In this document: positions 53,904-64,000 of the stretch, one piece after another
How positions within the stretch are numbered: the stretch's first letter is position 1
How the letters are laid out: each line of letters opens with the position of its first letter
Source of the DNA: Onchidella celtica
Lineage: Eukaryota > Mollusca > Gastropoda > Systellommatophora > Onchidiidae
Direction of reading: 5' to 3'
Assembly: GCA_963931925.1 (NCBI GenBank)
Contig: OZ007575.1
Span: 46,988,221 to 47,052,220, forward strand
Length of the DNA stretch: 64,000 nt
The notes under the pieces: generated by a model
The model's input: the letters and a program-made list of their open reading frames with translations, nothing else
What the model was told of the DNA's origin: nothing
Databases searched by the model: none
Translations under genes and position numbers: made by a program

Positions 53904-54400
53904 CAATGGCGAAATTGTGACTTGTTCTAGACATGAATTTTTCCTTCAGCTGATGTGTAGAATACAAAAATATTTCCTCGAGATTCATGTTTTTGTATCA
54001 TGATTTTGGGGACAATACACATAATATTATTAATATTATGTTTATTTCAATCCCCACGAAAAGCACACATTCCATAATTCAGTATTAATTTCTAATTGAT
54101 GTCAACTGTGTCCAAAGCAAGATAATCTGGTGATGCTGTGGCACCACACACTCTTGTCAATACTATGGTCTCAAGTTCATATGAATAGTTTTTGTCAGAG
54201 TTTGTCAATAGAACATTTTCATAATTTCTCTGACTTTACCGTCGAAGACACATATTTGAAAATAATTGTTTATGAAAAGCATGTTGACGTGCTCTGCTAT
54301 GGGAAATAATGTCAAGAATCTTTTGGTAATGTCAAGAATCCTTTGTTTGAAATTTTCCATCAGGAGACAAAATAATAATAATATACATTTTATAATATAG

Positions 54401-54406
54401 AATAAA
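54401..54406 (+). terminator. Candidate MAO polyadenylation signal
   Basis: AATAAA about 500 bases after the MAO stop, followed at about 54425 by aaagtgtgtttc, a GT-rich downstream element. It gives a 3' UTR of plausible length. Confidence 0.5.
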
Positions 54407-54529
54407 CGACTGGCATATGAAGCAAAAGTGTGTTTCATACTTTCAGGACAGCCCTGATCTCAACAGTGTCAAAGTTACTCTTTTATTCAGTTCTTTAAAT
54501 ACCATGGGCTTATGGGCATATTAGTAACT

Positions 54530-54983
54530 AGCTGAGGTCCCCGACCCTGCCCGGGATAAATCGGTTTGAATATTGGTTTCAGTTCTGGGTGGTTATTATG
54601 GAACTGCTTCATCTGGCCTGTTCCTATTTGTTTATCTTAATTTTGTTTGTTTTTAAATAAGTCTTACTGCTCTGCCTTTTTGAGTTAACACCCTGCCCAT
54701 ACCGTACAATAGCATGAGTTAGTGTTAGTGTGTTTGATAGTGAACACATTGCAGGAAGCGATAACAAAACCTTAAAATGGCGAACCATGACTCGAAATAG
54801 ATCTAAATGATGGCGAAACAATAAATTTCCAATAAAAAACTCTACACCAATTTGAGACTTCTATTAAAAACGGTGCACCCATACATCCATTCTGATGCAC
54901 CATATAAAATTTGAAGTCTGAGTGTTGAGTGGTTCAGAAGCCGTTGGAAATCTCGTCCACAAATATATATAGTATAGATATTA
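54530..54983 (+). repeat. Unclassified dispersed repeat, copy 2
   Basis: Same repeat as 48608-49076, same orientation, sharing both ends. It differs by small indels (for example in the ctgcgcctcccgtaaaacagc region) and scattered substitutions. Confidence 0.85.
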
Positions 54984-57900
54984 CTTATGTTAAGATAGCT
55001 AGTTAGCCCGTTGACTCGAGGTTAAACACAGATGTGATCTTTAAAGTTGAGTTCCGATCACCAGTGTGTAAGTTGAGGTGCAGAACGAAATTTCTTGTCA
55101 TACTTTTTAATTTTACTTGAAGAAAATGTGACTTTTCTTTTTCCAGCTCAAACTCTAGGAACATTTTCTTTTGTTCAGCTCAGTTGTGGCTCAAACTCAG
55201 TGAAAATATTAAAAATATAGCAAACTTCAAGACCTTTTAAAATATGACCATGTACACCTTTATGCCGATCTATGCATTATAATAAATATGTTCTTTTGTA
55301 GAATTTAAGGCTCAGCTTTTTTTCTTTTATTGACTGTGAATCAGTGATCACAAACACAAACAAATTTTGTTTCATTGCGGTGGCGGGAAATTAACTTCCT
55401 GTGCGAGTTTTTAACAATAAGAAGATGAGATTCAAGATGGCGAAATCCGTTTTTCGATAGCTCCAGCTGATCAAGAACTATTTTACGTCAAAAAATGGGT
55501 AAATTTTATATGTTAAGTTCTCGAAAACTGTACGGCTTTTTTTTTTTTTCAAACTTCTCTCGTTCAAATTTGAACCATCCCTACACTGTGGAAAGTAAAA
55601 CCGTTGGAATTAATGCAATCCCAAACCTACTGATGTTTGCTCAATCATATTTTTCAAATTTCGAACACCTGTTACCGATAGCCCTCACGTCATGCCAATT
55701 CTTTCTATGCAGATGCTGTCCCTGACCATGTATGTTTTTTTTACAACATGCACTTGTTTCGCTCCCTGAATTTTAATGTCTTTGTAATGTAGGCATTAGT
55801 ATTAATCATATTTTTATGTGTAGAGGTTAGCTTTGTTGTTTTCATTCAATATAAACACAATGACCCGGTGATGCCAGATATGCCTAGTGATGATGTTAAT
55901 GTTATTTCAGCTGAATTAATTTAACAATTTTATTTAAGTGTTTGTTTCTTTTTTTGCATTTTTTGGTTGCTTCTAATCACTTGATACTGTACTGCTTGAA
56001 GTTAAATTTTTCATGATTAGGTTTTCTCGGCTAACATACTCAACATTTTCTTATCTTAATAGGTGCATAAGAAATTTTTTTTTTTTAAAATTTGATGATG
56101 ATTACAACTGTCTATTCTTTTAATTTCTTCTATGTGTGTATTATTATATTATGCAAAAGGACAAGAAATGATGTTTTACATTATGATATTATTTAATTTA
56201 TTGAATGTTAATGAAATATTGTAACTCTGGCATTTTCAAGAGGGAATTTGTGCATTTTTTTTTATCTGAACTGAAATTAAGATTAATTACACAATATACT
56301 GCACAGTTATCATTAAATCCTCAAATGTAAACAAAAACAAATTGACTGATTTTTTTGTAAATTTTTGAGTCTATGTTGATTTTTAATAAAGTTATGCAAA
56401 AATAAAATTATGTCTCCATTTCTTAATGAATTTTTTTTTCTAGTTTATCGTGCTTTATCATGAATAAATCCCATATTTGAATAGATACATGTACATTAAA
56501 ATCTCCTTGATTTCTGAATTTTCGCAGAAAATTTCGAAGGAATTGATGTATGTTACATAAAATTATGTACATTTTTAACAAAATTATGACAAAAAGTACA
56601 TGTCTTTTAGACTCTTCTGTCAGAAGACACAGTGTTAAAAATGGATTCAAATTTGGAGGCGAATTGATTATGAAAAAATACTTATACTTTTTGAATGAAT
56701 TAACATATTAGGGAAATTCAAATAGCATGATGATCAGGAGCTCAAAACACACACAACTAGCTTGATTTTATTAGGATTATATTGGTTTGAATTTTTCACT
56801 GCAATGTCTTAGTTATTATCACAAAGCTTTAAGTGCTTACATGTCCACCCTCTGGCTCTATTATAGATTGAGTTCAGTTATATTTATATAAAAGTAATAT
56901 TATTTTCTTGTAATTTTAACAAAGTGCCATAATTGTCAGAAGGCACAAAGAACAAATAAGCAAACACACACACAAACAGATATCTTGATGTTTAGCTTGG
57001 TCAGAATTTTCACCACACCAATCACAAAAACAAAACAAAAAGATTCAGAGCTGATCTTTCTTGACAAATTTCATTTCTATTTTAATATTTCATTTTGAAC
57101 ACAGAGGAGAAAACATGAAAAACATCCTAATTTCACATCAATTTTGTTTCATTACAAACAAACAAAAAAAAAAAGTTCGATATTAATGGTTGGTTTGAAG
57201 TTAATAAAATTTACAACACAGAGTTTATCTGTTCTTGCACAACGAAATTGGATGATTTGCTGCTTGGCAAAAAATTAGAGAAATTTAAGTGCCAGTTTTC
57301 AACCGCTGGTTTTGCTTTGAATCGGATCTGATTCAGAATTGATGTATTGATTTGCAAGTGTTTATCATTAATTATTTTTATTTATTATTTACATATTTAT
57401 TCCTTGGCTTATTTTGTTTATTATTATTTATTTATTTAATTATCTTAAATCCCCGTGCACTGAAATCTTCTGGAAACCAATTAAGTGTTAAGCCCACATT
57501 TTCCTCTCTACTGCCAAAACCGTAAAGCTTGCACTGATCAATACTGCAATTTTCATTCAGAAACGAATAATTGCTAATAATTATGAGTCACGCATAAAAA
57601 AGCACTGCTAACCTAGAATGGTGCTAAATTAATGCTGGTGTTAAGTTTAGGGCTTGAATTTGGAAAAAGCAGGTTGACACAACGAGGGCCATGGTGCATT
57701 AAAAAGCAGCAAGATGATAGACGGAATATAAGCTTAAACGAAAGATAATATTGGGGGAGACTATCAGAAGGGCCCATCAACCACCCACCCTAGTTCTAGG
57801 GTCACAGCGTTGGCAGCCTGCTGGGCTTACCCATCGCGATCTGATTTCTTGTTGGTTTCAACGCCACTTTTTTTGCCAACTGAGAAATTCGACGCTAAAC

Positions 57901-58535
57901 GTCTGCGGCTTCAGTATTATGCTAAGGAGTAAATCTGAACTGTAAAACAACTTGATAGGTGCAGCAACACACTGTAGACAAGTTAGTGCCAACGTGGACA
58001 CTTGTTATAAACCTCTCCAGTTTTCCAGAAAACAAAAATGGAGACAGAACAAACGAGAACTAAAGCTCGCCCAATGCATTTTGTATATGACCGCGTGACC
58101 TTTTCACAAACAAACATCAAATTCTTCATCAAAACTCATGTAAGCTGCTTCAAATCTTTGTTTTTTTTTGTTGTTTTTTTTTCACCCCCCCCCCCCACAC
58201 ACACACACTCACACGGCCCCCTACGGTTATTGGCCACGAACTGCAAACCCACGCCCCCTGACCCTCCCAGCCTAAGCGCCCCCCATCCCCACCACCACCA
58301 TCCAGGTTGGAACAATCATCATATCCGAAGGGCTGTTTTCCACACAATCATGACAGTGACAAGAATAAAATATTAAAACCATAATTAATTAAGAATTGTT
58401 ATAAAAAGAAGAACGTGTTTCATTCTCTTCATACGTGTGAAGATTCCACAGAAATGACAAAACCCAATAGTGTCAACCCATGCCCAGCTCAGAGCTTGCG
58501 AGTGATTAAATTAAACACGTCGTATGGTTTGTGGA
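54984..58535. other. AT-rich intergenic region
   Basis: No coding region recognised. Contains scattered poly-T and poly-C runs (58168-58200) and no structure that I could assign. An unspliced or distal 3' UTR of MAO cannot be excluded for the first part. Confidence 0.5.
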
Positions 58536-58539
58536 GGAC

Positions 58540-59015
58540 TGTGTGCGTGATAACATTATGTCTAGATGTTGGGGATTCAAAGTTTTGCACGTTGGTTTTT
58601 CATACAAAATCGGTGATTTGACGAGGGTTTTGACAGGTTATCTACCTCAGGAGGGGTTCATCGTGACGGGCATTTTCAAAAATAGAAAGAACAATTTTAA
58701 TCTTATGGTTGGGACGATTAATTACAGCATTTCAGTCTTGTATTTCAGTAAACTATATTATCTTTAGGTAAATGTGTTGATTCTGTCACCTCTCTGTGTG
58801 AGTAACACAAAGTTCGTCTATCTAAAGAGCCCTGTGGTGATTAATCACTTCTCTTTCAGTGAGTAGAGCGTAGAGCTAAGTGTGCTCATCCTCTTGGAGT
58901 TCATTAATCCCTGTTTTTCTATGAGATCCTAGTTGAGTCATCTAGACAAAATACTCACAATTTAGAAGTTTTATGACAACTTGCGGCCAGTTACAGAAAA
59001 ATAGTTGGGGCCGAT
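58540..59015 (+). repeat. Dispersed repeat pair, copy 1
   Basis: Shares ordered blocks with 63090-63560: ttggggatt, ttttcatacaaaat, gagatttgacgaggg-like, acctcaggagg, gattaattac, tgtatttcagt-aa, tattatctttt, gattaatcac, gttcattaa and gttgggg-ccgatt. Same orientation, roughly two-thirds identity by eye. Family unknown. Confidence 0.65.
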
Positions 59016-59042
59016 TATTAATTAGCTAATCTTAATCCAAAC

Positions 59043-59560
59043 ATTTAATATAAATAATAATAATAATAATAATAATGGATGGCATTTATATAGAGCATAT
59101 CCATTTAAAATGCTCTATGCGCTTTACAGAAGCAATATGTCAACCACAGAGCAGAATGGACCTCCTGCGAAGCGCTCAACACACTGCACTGCTTCTTTCT
59201 CTCTCCCTGTCTCGCTCACTCTCTCTCTCTACCTCTCTCTGTCTCAGAGCAAATTGTAACGCAACCTGTAAGGCGCAGTTCACAACTCACAACTCAAATA
59301 ATATTTGAATATTTATTAATAATAATATATATTTAATAATCAATAATAAATTTTGTTGTTGCTGGTGGGGGGATGGTACGGATAAATTTTAATCTATTAA
59401 TTTCAATTTTGCCCGGGCAGCGGCCTGTTCGGCCTGCTCTTTACGATTTCTAACTGCCAAGGTATCTTTAACGTGCTCTACGTGAACACGGGCCCTCGGA
59501 ATTTTGCGTCCTTATCCGAAAAGACTAGGTACTCGATACTACCCCCAGTAGGATCAGGGA
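59043..59560. repeat. TAA-flanked interspersed repeat
   Basis: Starts with a taa microsatellite and ggcatttatatagagc, then atgctctatgcgctttacag, and later tttaacgtgctctacgtgaa and cacgggccctcgga. These landmarks recur in many marine invertebrate genomes as a high-copy repeat. An internal CT-rich stretch is at 59190-59245. Transposon class not known to me. Confidence 0.45.
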
Positions 59561-60391
59561 CTTGAAACAATGAGAAAAATCCCAATTTCCAACACTGCAC
59601 TGCACCCTAAAACTTTCACAAAATCAATTGGGTGGGGAAATATTTGGTCTCATGGCACAAACTGTCGTACCGTATTCCTGTGAAGAGGTAACTCGCTGCA
59701 CTTAAATAAAAAAGTATAACAGTTCTCAAGTATGTTCAGGAAAAGAAATTAGAAATGGGGAACTAACGTTTTGAATGTTTATCTTGCATAATTTCAAAAT
59801 CCGGTCGACCTCAGTTTTAAGTGTTTCGAGATACATGTATTTGTGAGGAGAGTATACCCCGTCATGTTATTATTCACCAAATGGCCTGCATGTAAATATA
59901 GAATGTTTACGTAGTATGATTGTTTAAAGATGGCAGTTTCCACTAGTGAAAACCACATTGAAGATCGTACACATCCGAATAACACACAGGGGGAGAGTTG
60001 GAACATTCCAAGCAAACTTTTGAGATTTCATAGCTTACTTGATTATTCAGAAAATGGTACAATACAACCATGATGGTTTGTTTTCAGAGGATACGCTAGG
60101 ACAACATAAAAATAGAACACAGTTTTGCACTAAAGGTCAATTAAGTTCATGCAAAAAAACAAAATAATTAAAGGGATTTGAAGTATCATTTCACAAATTG
60201 AAGAATCAAAATGGGCAGTCAACACATTAATAAACTTCAACTTGGTATTGAAAAGTAAGATTCTAAATACTTCCATTTAGTTAAGTCACACAAAAACACA
60301 TTGGCTCTCATATTTTAAACACTATCATTACGAAAGGCAGAAATCAATACTCACTCATCGGTTACCATCACAAAAAAGGATTCTACAAGTT
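59561..60391. other. Intergenic, nothing recognised
   Basis: AT-rich sequence without repeats or frames that I can support. Confidence 0.5.
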
Positions 60392-61055
60392 TTACAGTAC
60401 CTTAGCGACTGCTCCAGGTATCAGACACTCACGAGCATTTCTCACCAAAACAGACAACTTGACACTGACAATACCATTCGGTTCTGGGCTGAATCTTACG
60501 TTGTTACGAAGAACGACACTAAAACATAGTTCTCTGACAAACCGAACATGTACCACAAAATTTACGAACAGCCATCTGTACAAAAATCTACACAAAAATT
60601 AGTTCAGATGACAACATCTTCAAAGGCTAGACATTTCCCAAAACTATAAGGACATTTCTACGGTAGGAAACACAGTATTAGACGGACCGAGATTAGAAAT
60701 ATTAAAGTGTAGGTTGGGGTTCTGTCCAAACAGACAACCGAGGATATGTTCACCAGAGATTTTTTACTTTGAAAATGAAAGATGAAACAAAAGAAGCCAT
60801 TCGAATCATCGACCTTGTTAATCCTGATATATTCTTGACCAAGACATATTCTGATATGTGTGAAATTGTCCGAGCAAAGAAAGCGTTGACTTTGTAATTC
60901 TATAAACAAAACGTCCTGTATTCTTTCAGTTTGTGCTTGTCTTGGCATCAGACCAGTGTTGTCAGATTGTTGGTGGTGTCCAAGTTGGTCCCATAGTAAG
61001 ATGATTTGTCTTTCAGAGAAATTCGACACTTAGAGTAGTCCAACCTAGTGGTTTC
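60392..61055 (-). other. Possible downstream exons of the SMB-domain gene
   Basis: The - strand ORF ending at 61056 runs into a good donor, CAG|GTGTGAG, at 61061, suggesting the protein continues. Two open stretches lie beyond: 61029-60658 and 60595-60392 (the latter with NGIVSVKLSVLVRNARECLI and ending in AAG|GTACTG). Neither has a recognised domain and I could not fix acceptors. Confidence 0.25.
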
Positions 61056-62590
61056 TCACACCTGCGTAGCCTGAAGAGCTGAAATAGTCAGAAAACACAC
61101 ATAGGCCGGTGGTGTGACAAACTGGACCTGTACAGGGCGGTCTGTGCTCAGTTGATCTGATCCTGTTTCCACTACCACAAAAGACGGCAAAATGCATTTC
61201 TTGTTTGTCGTCATCCAGAATTCATCTGCACATTCTTCTATATCACAGCCATCTAATGCTCTTTTACTAGCGCACCACAACCTCTTCCATGGTGCTCCAT
61301 GAAACTCCAGATGATAACCAATGGAATTGATCGAAGATCGCGTTATGGTCACCGAACGGAATTCATTGTTTTCTTTACTTTGTTGTAAATCTGACACCAC
61401 TATAGACATACCCATGATACTTCTGGACCACCGTTCTACAGTACGATTGAGACCTTCTTCGTAATTCAATGATCTCTTATAAAGTTGACAGGTGCCATAT
61501 GAAAGTTCTGGCTCTCCACGAAAGTCTCCACTAAACCCAATGTACTCTGGTGATTGTCTGCTTGTCCCATTTCTCCAAGCTTCACACACTAAATTCAAAA
61601 GGATGATGTTCCCACCAAACATAACACACTGAGTACATTTAATAATATCATCAGTAAAACAGCTCCTCAGTTTCACTTTTCGTTCTAATAGATATGTATT
61701 CGGATAGGGTGGAAGTATGTCCGGAAATACATATGACTCAATTGTTTGTGAGGGCTGGTAAGTGCCAATCAAAGGAATTACCATGGGAATCTCATAGGGC
61801 ACCGAGTTTTCACCAGAATTGTAGGCATATTCATAGGTGGAATGGTACACAATTTCATTTGACAAATCGGTCACGTATCTATAATCTTGAATATAGCTTT
61901 GTAATCCAGGTTCAGGTGACATATCAAAAAAGATTTCTGTCGATGATGCTGGGCTTGTTCTTGGGGAAGTAACAGACTTAACTGGGCATCCTCTCACATT
62001 TGAATACACATCATGGTTATTACACTGTCCAAGTAAGTCAAAATCAGTCCCCATATCTTGTTGAAGTCGGGAAAAAATGTCAGGACACTCAGACTGAAAA
62101 TCCGAACAGCAGTCATTATAGATATGACAAAGTTGGTCACATGAACAAGTTTTGAAGCTTCCTCCCTTGAAATCTGGATGCCACATCGCCCTTTACAGCT
62201 ACGTTCGGGTTCATCATCTGAAAGTGAGCACAGGTTGAAATGATTGATAAATTCCTTTATATCGTCACACAACGTTAGTCCATGGTGTTCAGTCCTAGCT
62301 TCACTTTTCACACCAGGAACAGCCGAGCTTGTTTCGTACACAGTGGAAGTTGAAGTTAAACCTCCTACATCAAAGGGATTTCTCAATTCTTTCTTTTTTG
62401 TTCTCACTTTGTCTGATTCATATTCGATCATTCCAGATACTAACATTTGATCAGAGATCCATTCTACTTGTCCTTGTGAGATTTCCGAGCTGTTTCTGTC
62501 CTCAGCAACCGCTAAAAATTGGCTGCCACGACCCATATAGATGTAGACATATAGTTGCAGAAAGAACAAATTAACTTCAACATTCTTCAT
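61056..62590 (-). CDS. Somatomedin B (SMB) domain secreted or receptor-ectodomain protein, frame broken
   Basis: A first frame starts at 62590 with a hydrophobic signal-like N-terminus (VNLFFLQLYVYIYM) and about 130 residues, reaching ERSCKGRC at 62183. The SMB domain then continues in another frame from about 62186: FKTCSCDQLCHIYNDCCSDF plus QSEC, giving the SMB cysteine pattern (C-x3-C ... C-x-C-x3-C-x5-CC-x6-C). The second frame runs 376 residues to 61056 with paired Cys and N-glycosylation sites (NGTS, NRTV), consistent with an extracellular protein. SMB domains act in extracellular protein binding and, in invertebrates, often head receptors. The change of frame is a single-base-type event inside the SMB domain: mutation or assembly error. 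A donor at 61061 suggests more exons, possibly a membrane part. Function unknown. Confidence 0.65.
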
Positions 62591-63089
62591 GGCTCCAGGA
62601 ACTATCTATTTCCAATCACTTCTTAACTTTCCACAGTCAACAACCAAGTAACTGTTCGACTTTAAGTTTAACTCGACCAACGCCCTGAATATCAATGCGA
62701 TATGACGTCAACTTCGATATGTTAACAATATTTCAGAAGAGAGGAGAACCAAAGTTCTCGATTTTTCCACTAACGAAATCATAGCGGCCGTGGAGACATG
62801 TTATAGTTCTGAGTATCCAATCAAAAATACTGCTACAAAAACTACAGCAGTTCATCTTGCTGAGACACGATCTAGACACGAAAGTGGGAAAGTCATCAAA
62901 TCTGGAGGACTGGTTCCCACACATGGTAGTGAAAGGAATGAACTATTAAAACTATAACTAATTCATTCCATGAAAACAAGAAAGTCTTTTATTTTCTTTA
63001 GGAGTTCAAAAGGTTCACAGAAAAAGCGCATTCGGACAGAAAGAGTGGTGTTCGTCAACCAATGCCACTCTGTATGCTCTGGAAGGAAA
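62591..63089. other. Upstream of the SMB gene, nothing recognised
   Basis: Would contain its promoter; no TATA box or conserved element could be singled out. No repeat seen. Confidence 0.4.
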
Positions 63090-63560
63090 TATGTCATAAT
63101 ATACACGTATAGGTGTTGGGGATTGAAACCATCGCACTTTGGGTTTTCATACAAAATATGAGATTTCACGAGGGTGTTGAAATGCAATTTACCTCAGGAG
63201 GAATTCAGTGTGACAGGCATGATTCAAAAATGTAAAGAAAACGTTTAATCGTATGGCTGCAGCGATTAATTATCTCAGTTCACAGCTCTGTATTTCAGTG
63301 AAGTGTATTATCTTTTGATATACGTGTTTATTCTGTCATTTTTTTATCTGATTAATCACGTCTGTCTCAATGAGAAGAGTTACGTTCTTGGGGTTCATTA
63401 AAAAATCATTTAAAGCAAAAAGTTATTATGTACTGAGTTTGTCTAAACAAAGTAATGTTAACCTAAGATAATTCTAAACACAATTGTGGCTGGGACAGGT
63501 ATGACCAGGCCCATACATTACCTGAAACAATGTTTAACTCGGAAACAGTTGGGCCGATTG
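63090..63560 (+). repeat. Dispersed repeat pair, copy 2
   Basis: Second copy of the repeat at 58540-59015, same orientation, ending near cagttgggccgattgg. Confidence 0.65.
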
Positions 63561-64000
63561 GACTGGAAATTGTTTTATTCTTTAGATTAGAACAATCTGA
63601 GGCACCTTGCAAAAGTAATTTTATTGTGCAATGATGTGCCCTTTTTTGGATGCGTTTTTAACTGCAAGATAATTATAAATGGACACAATACAAGCATTAA
63701 TTATAGGGCCCTGGTTCAGTACTGGAGAAACTGTCTGTGGTGCTCGCTTTCCCTTTTCTGTGGTGCCTCCTAAGTGGTCTTGTCCACAGTATCCAACCCG
63801 CTCCGCCATTTTCACGGAAAAATATCGTATGAAAAAGGAAAACACTCTTTGCCCCTGTATACTAACTTGTCCAGAGTATCCGTTCCGCTCAGTTCCTCAC
63901 CACAATAGAGGCAAGGAGAGTTTTTCATACGATATTTTCCGTAAAAAAACCAAAAGCCGAGCGATGCTGTGGACTAGACCATCTACCGCCTGATGCCCTC
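63561..64000. other. Window end, nothing recognised
   Basis: A short imperfect inverted relation exists between tttcacggaaaaatatcgtatgaaaaa (63810) and tttttcatacgatattttccgta (63918), which could be the arms of a small MITE. No gene. Confidence 0.35.

Overview
Eukaryotic, metazoan DNA. The window holds one large spliced gene on the + strand (950 to 53903) whose introns are packed with transposons and simple repeats, and one mostly intronless gene on the - strand (61056 to 62590). The spliced gene is a flavin-containing monoamine oxidase (MAO). I could place 15 exons with canonical GT-AG junctions and consistent phases that give an uninterrupted 510-residue protein. The repeat content (ATTC, GGAT and GATA microsatellites, RTE-like and RNase H-bearing non-LTR elements, tRNA-derived SINEs, hAT-type MITEs) and a secreted SMB-domain protein point to a lophotrochozoan, most likely a gastropod mollusc. 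That host call is inference from flavour, not proof.

Layout. 1-949: upstream DNA with a long CT tract. 950-7226: MAO exons 1-5, with a non-LTR fragment, a foldback MITE, a hAT MITE carrying a nested RTE fragment, and many microsatellites in the introns. 7493-29766: intron 5 carries a tandem array of three nearly identical Ty3/gypsy-related LTR retrotransposon units on the - strand. Four 1115-bp LTRs are shared between neighbours at an exact 7053-bp period, inside a GATG microsatellite, with a 5-bp flanking repeat gatgg. Each unit has one intact 1534-aa Gag-Pol frame in which integrase PRECEDES reverse transcriptase (Gmr1-type order). 30156-30239: a second copy of part of MAO exon 2. 30368-30509: exon 6. 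30510-42036: intron 6, with nested hAT/SINE elements, a non-LTR 3' fragment and a second, + strand member of the same LTR family (33552-41194, 5-bp repeat acatc). That member lacks the integrase catalytic core and carries frameshifts, yet its two LTRs are almost identical. 42037-53903: exons 7-15, with an RTE-like pseudogene in intron 12 and further repeats. 54401: candidate MAO polyadenylation signal. 54426-61000: AT-rich, gene-poor DNA with repeats. 61056-62590: SMB-domain ORF broken by one frame change. 62591-64000: no gene recognised.

How it fits together. MAO would oxidatively deaminate biogenic amines at the outer mitochondrial membrane: it has the FAD-binding N-terminus, the flavin-linking Cys, the conserved active-site Lys and a C-terminal membrane anchor. 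Its coding sequence is intact despite about 30 kb of LTR element in introns 5 and 6. The most notable features are the Gmr1-like domain order in a probable protostome, the triple LTR array with a SNP pattern suggesting stepwise amplification, a duplicated primer-binding site after the 5' LTR, a possibly trans-mobilised integrase-less relative next door, and the relocated exon-2 fragment flanked by short direct repeats.
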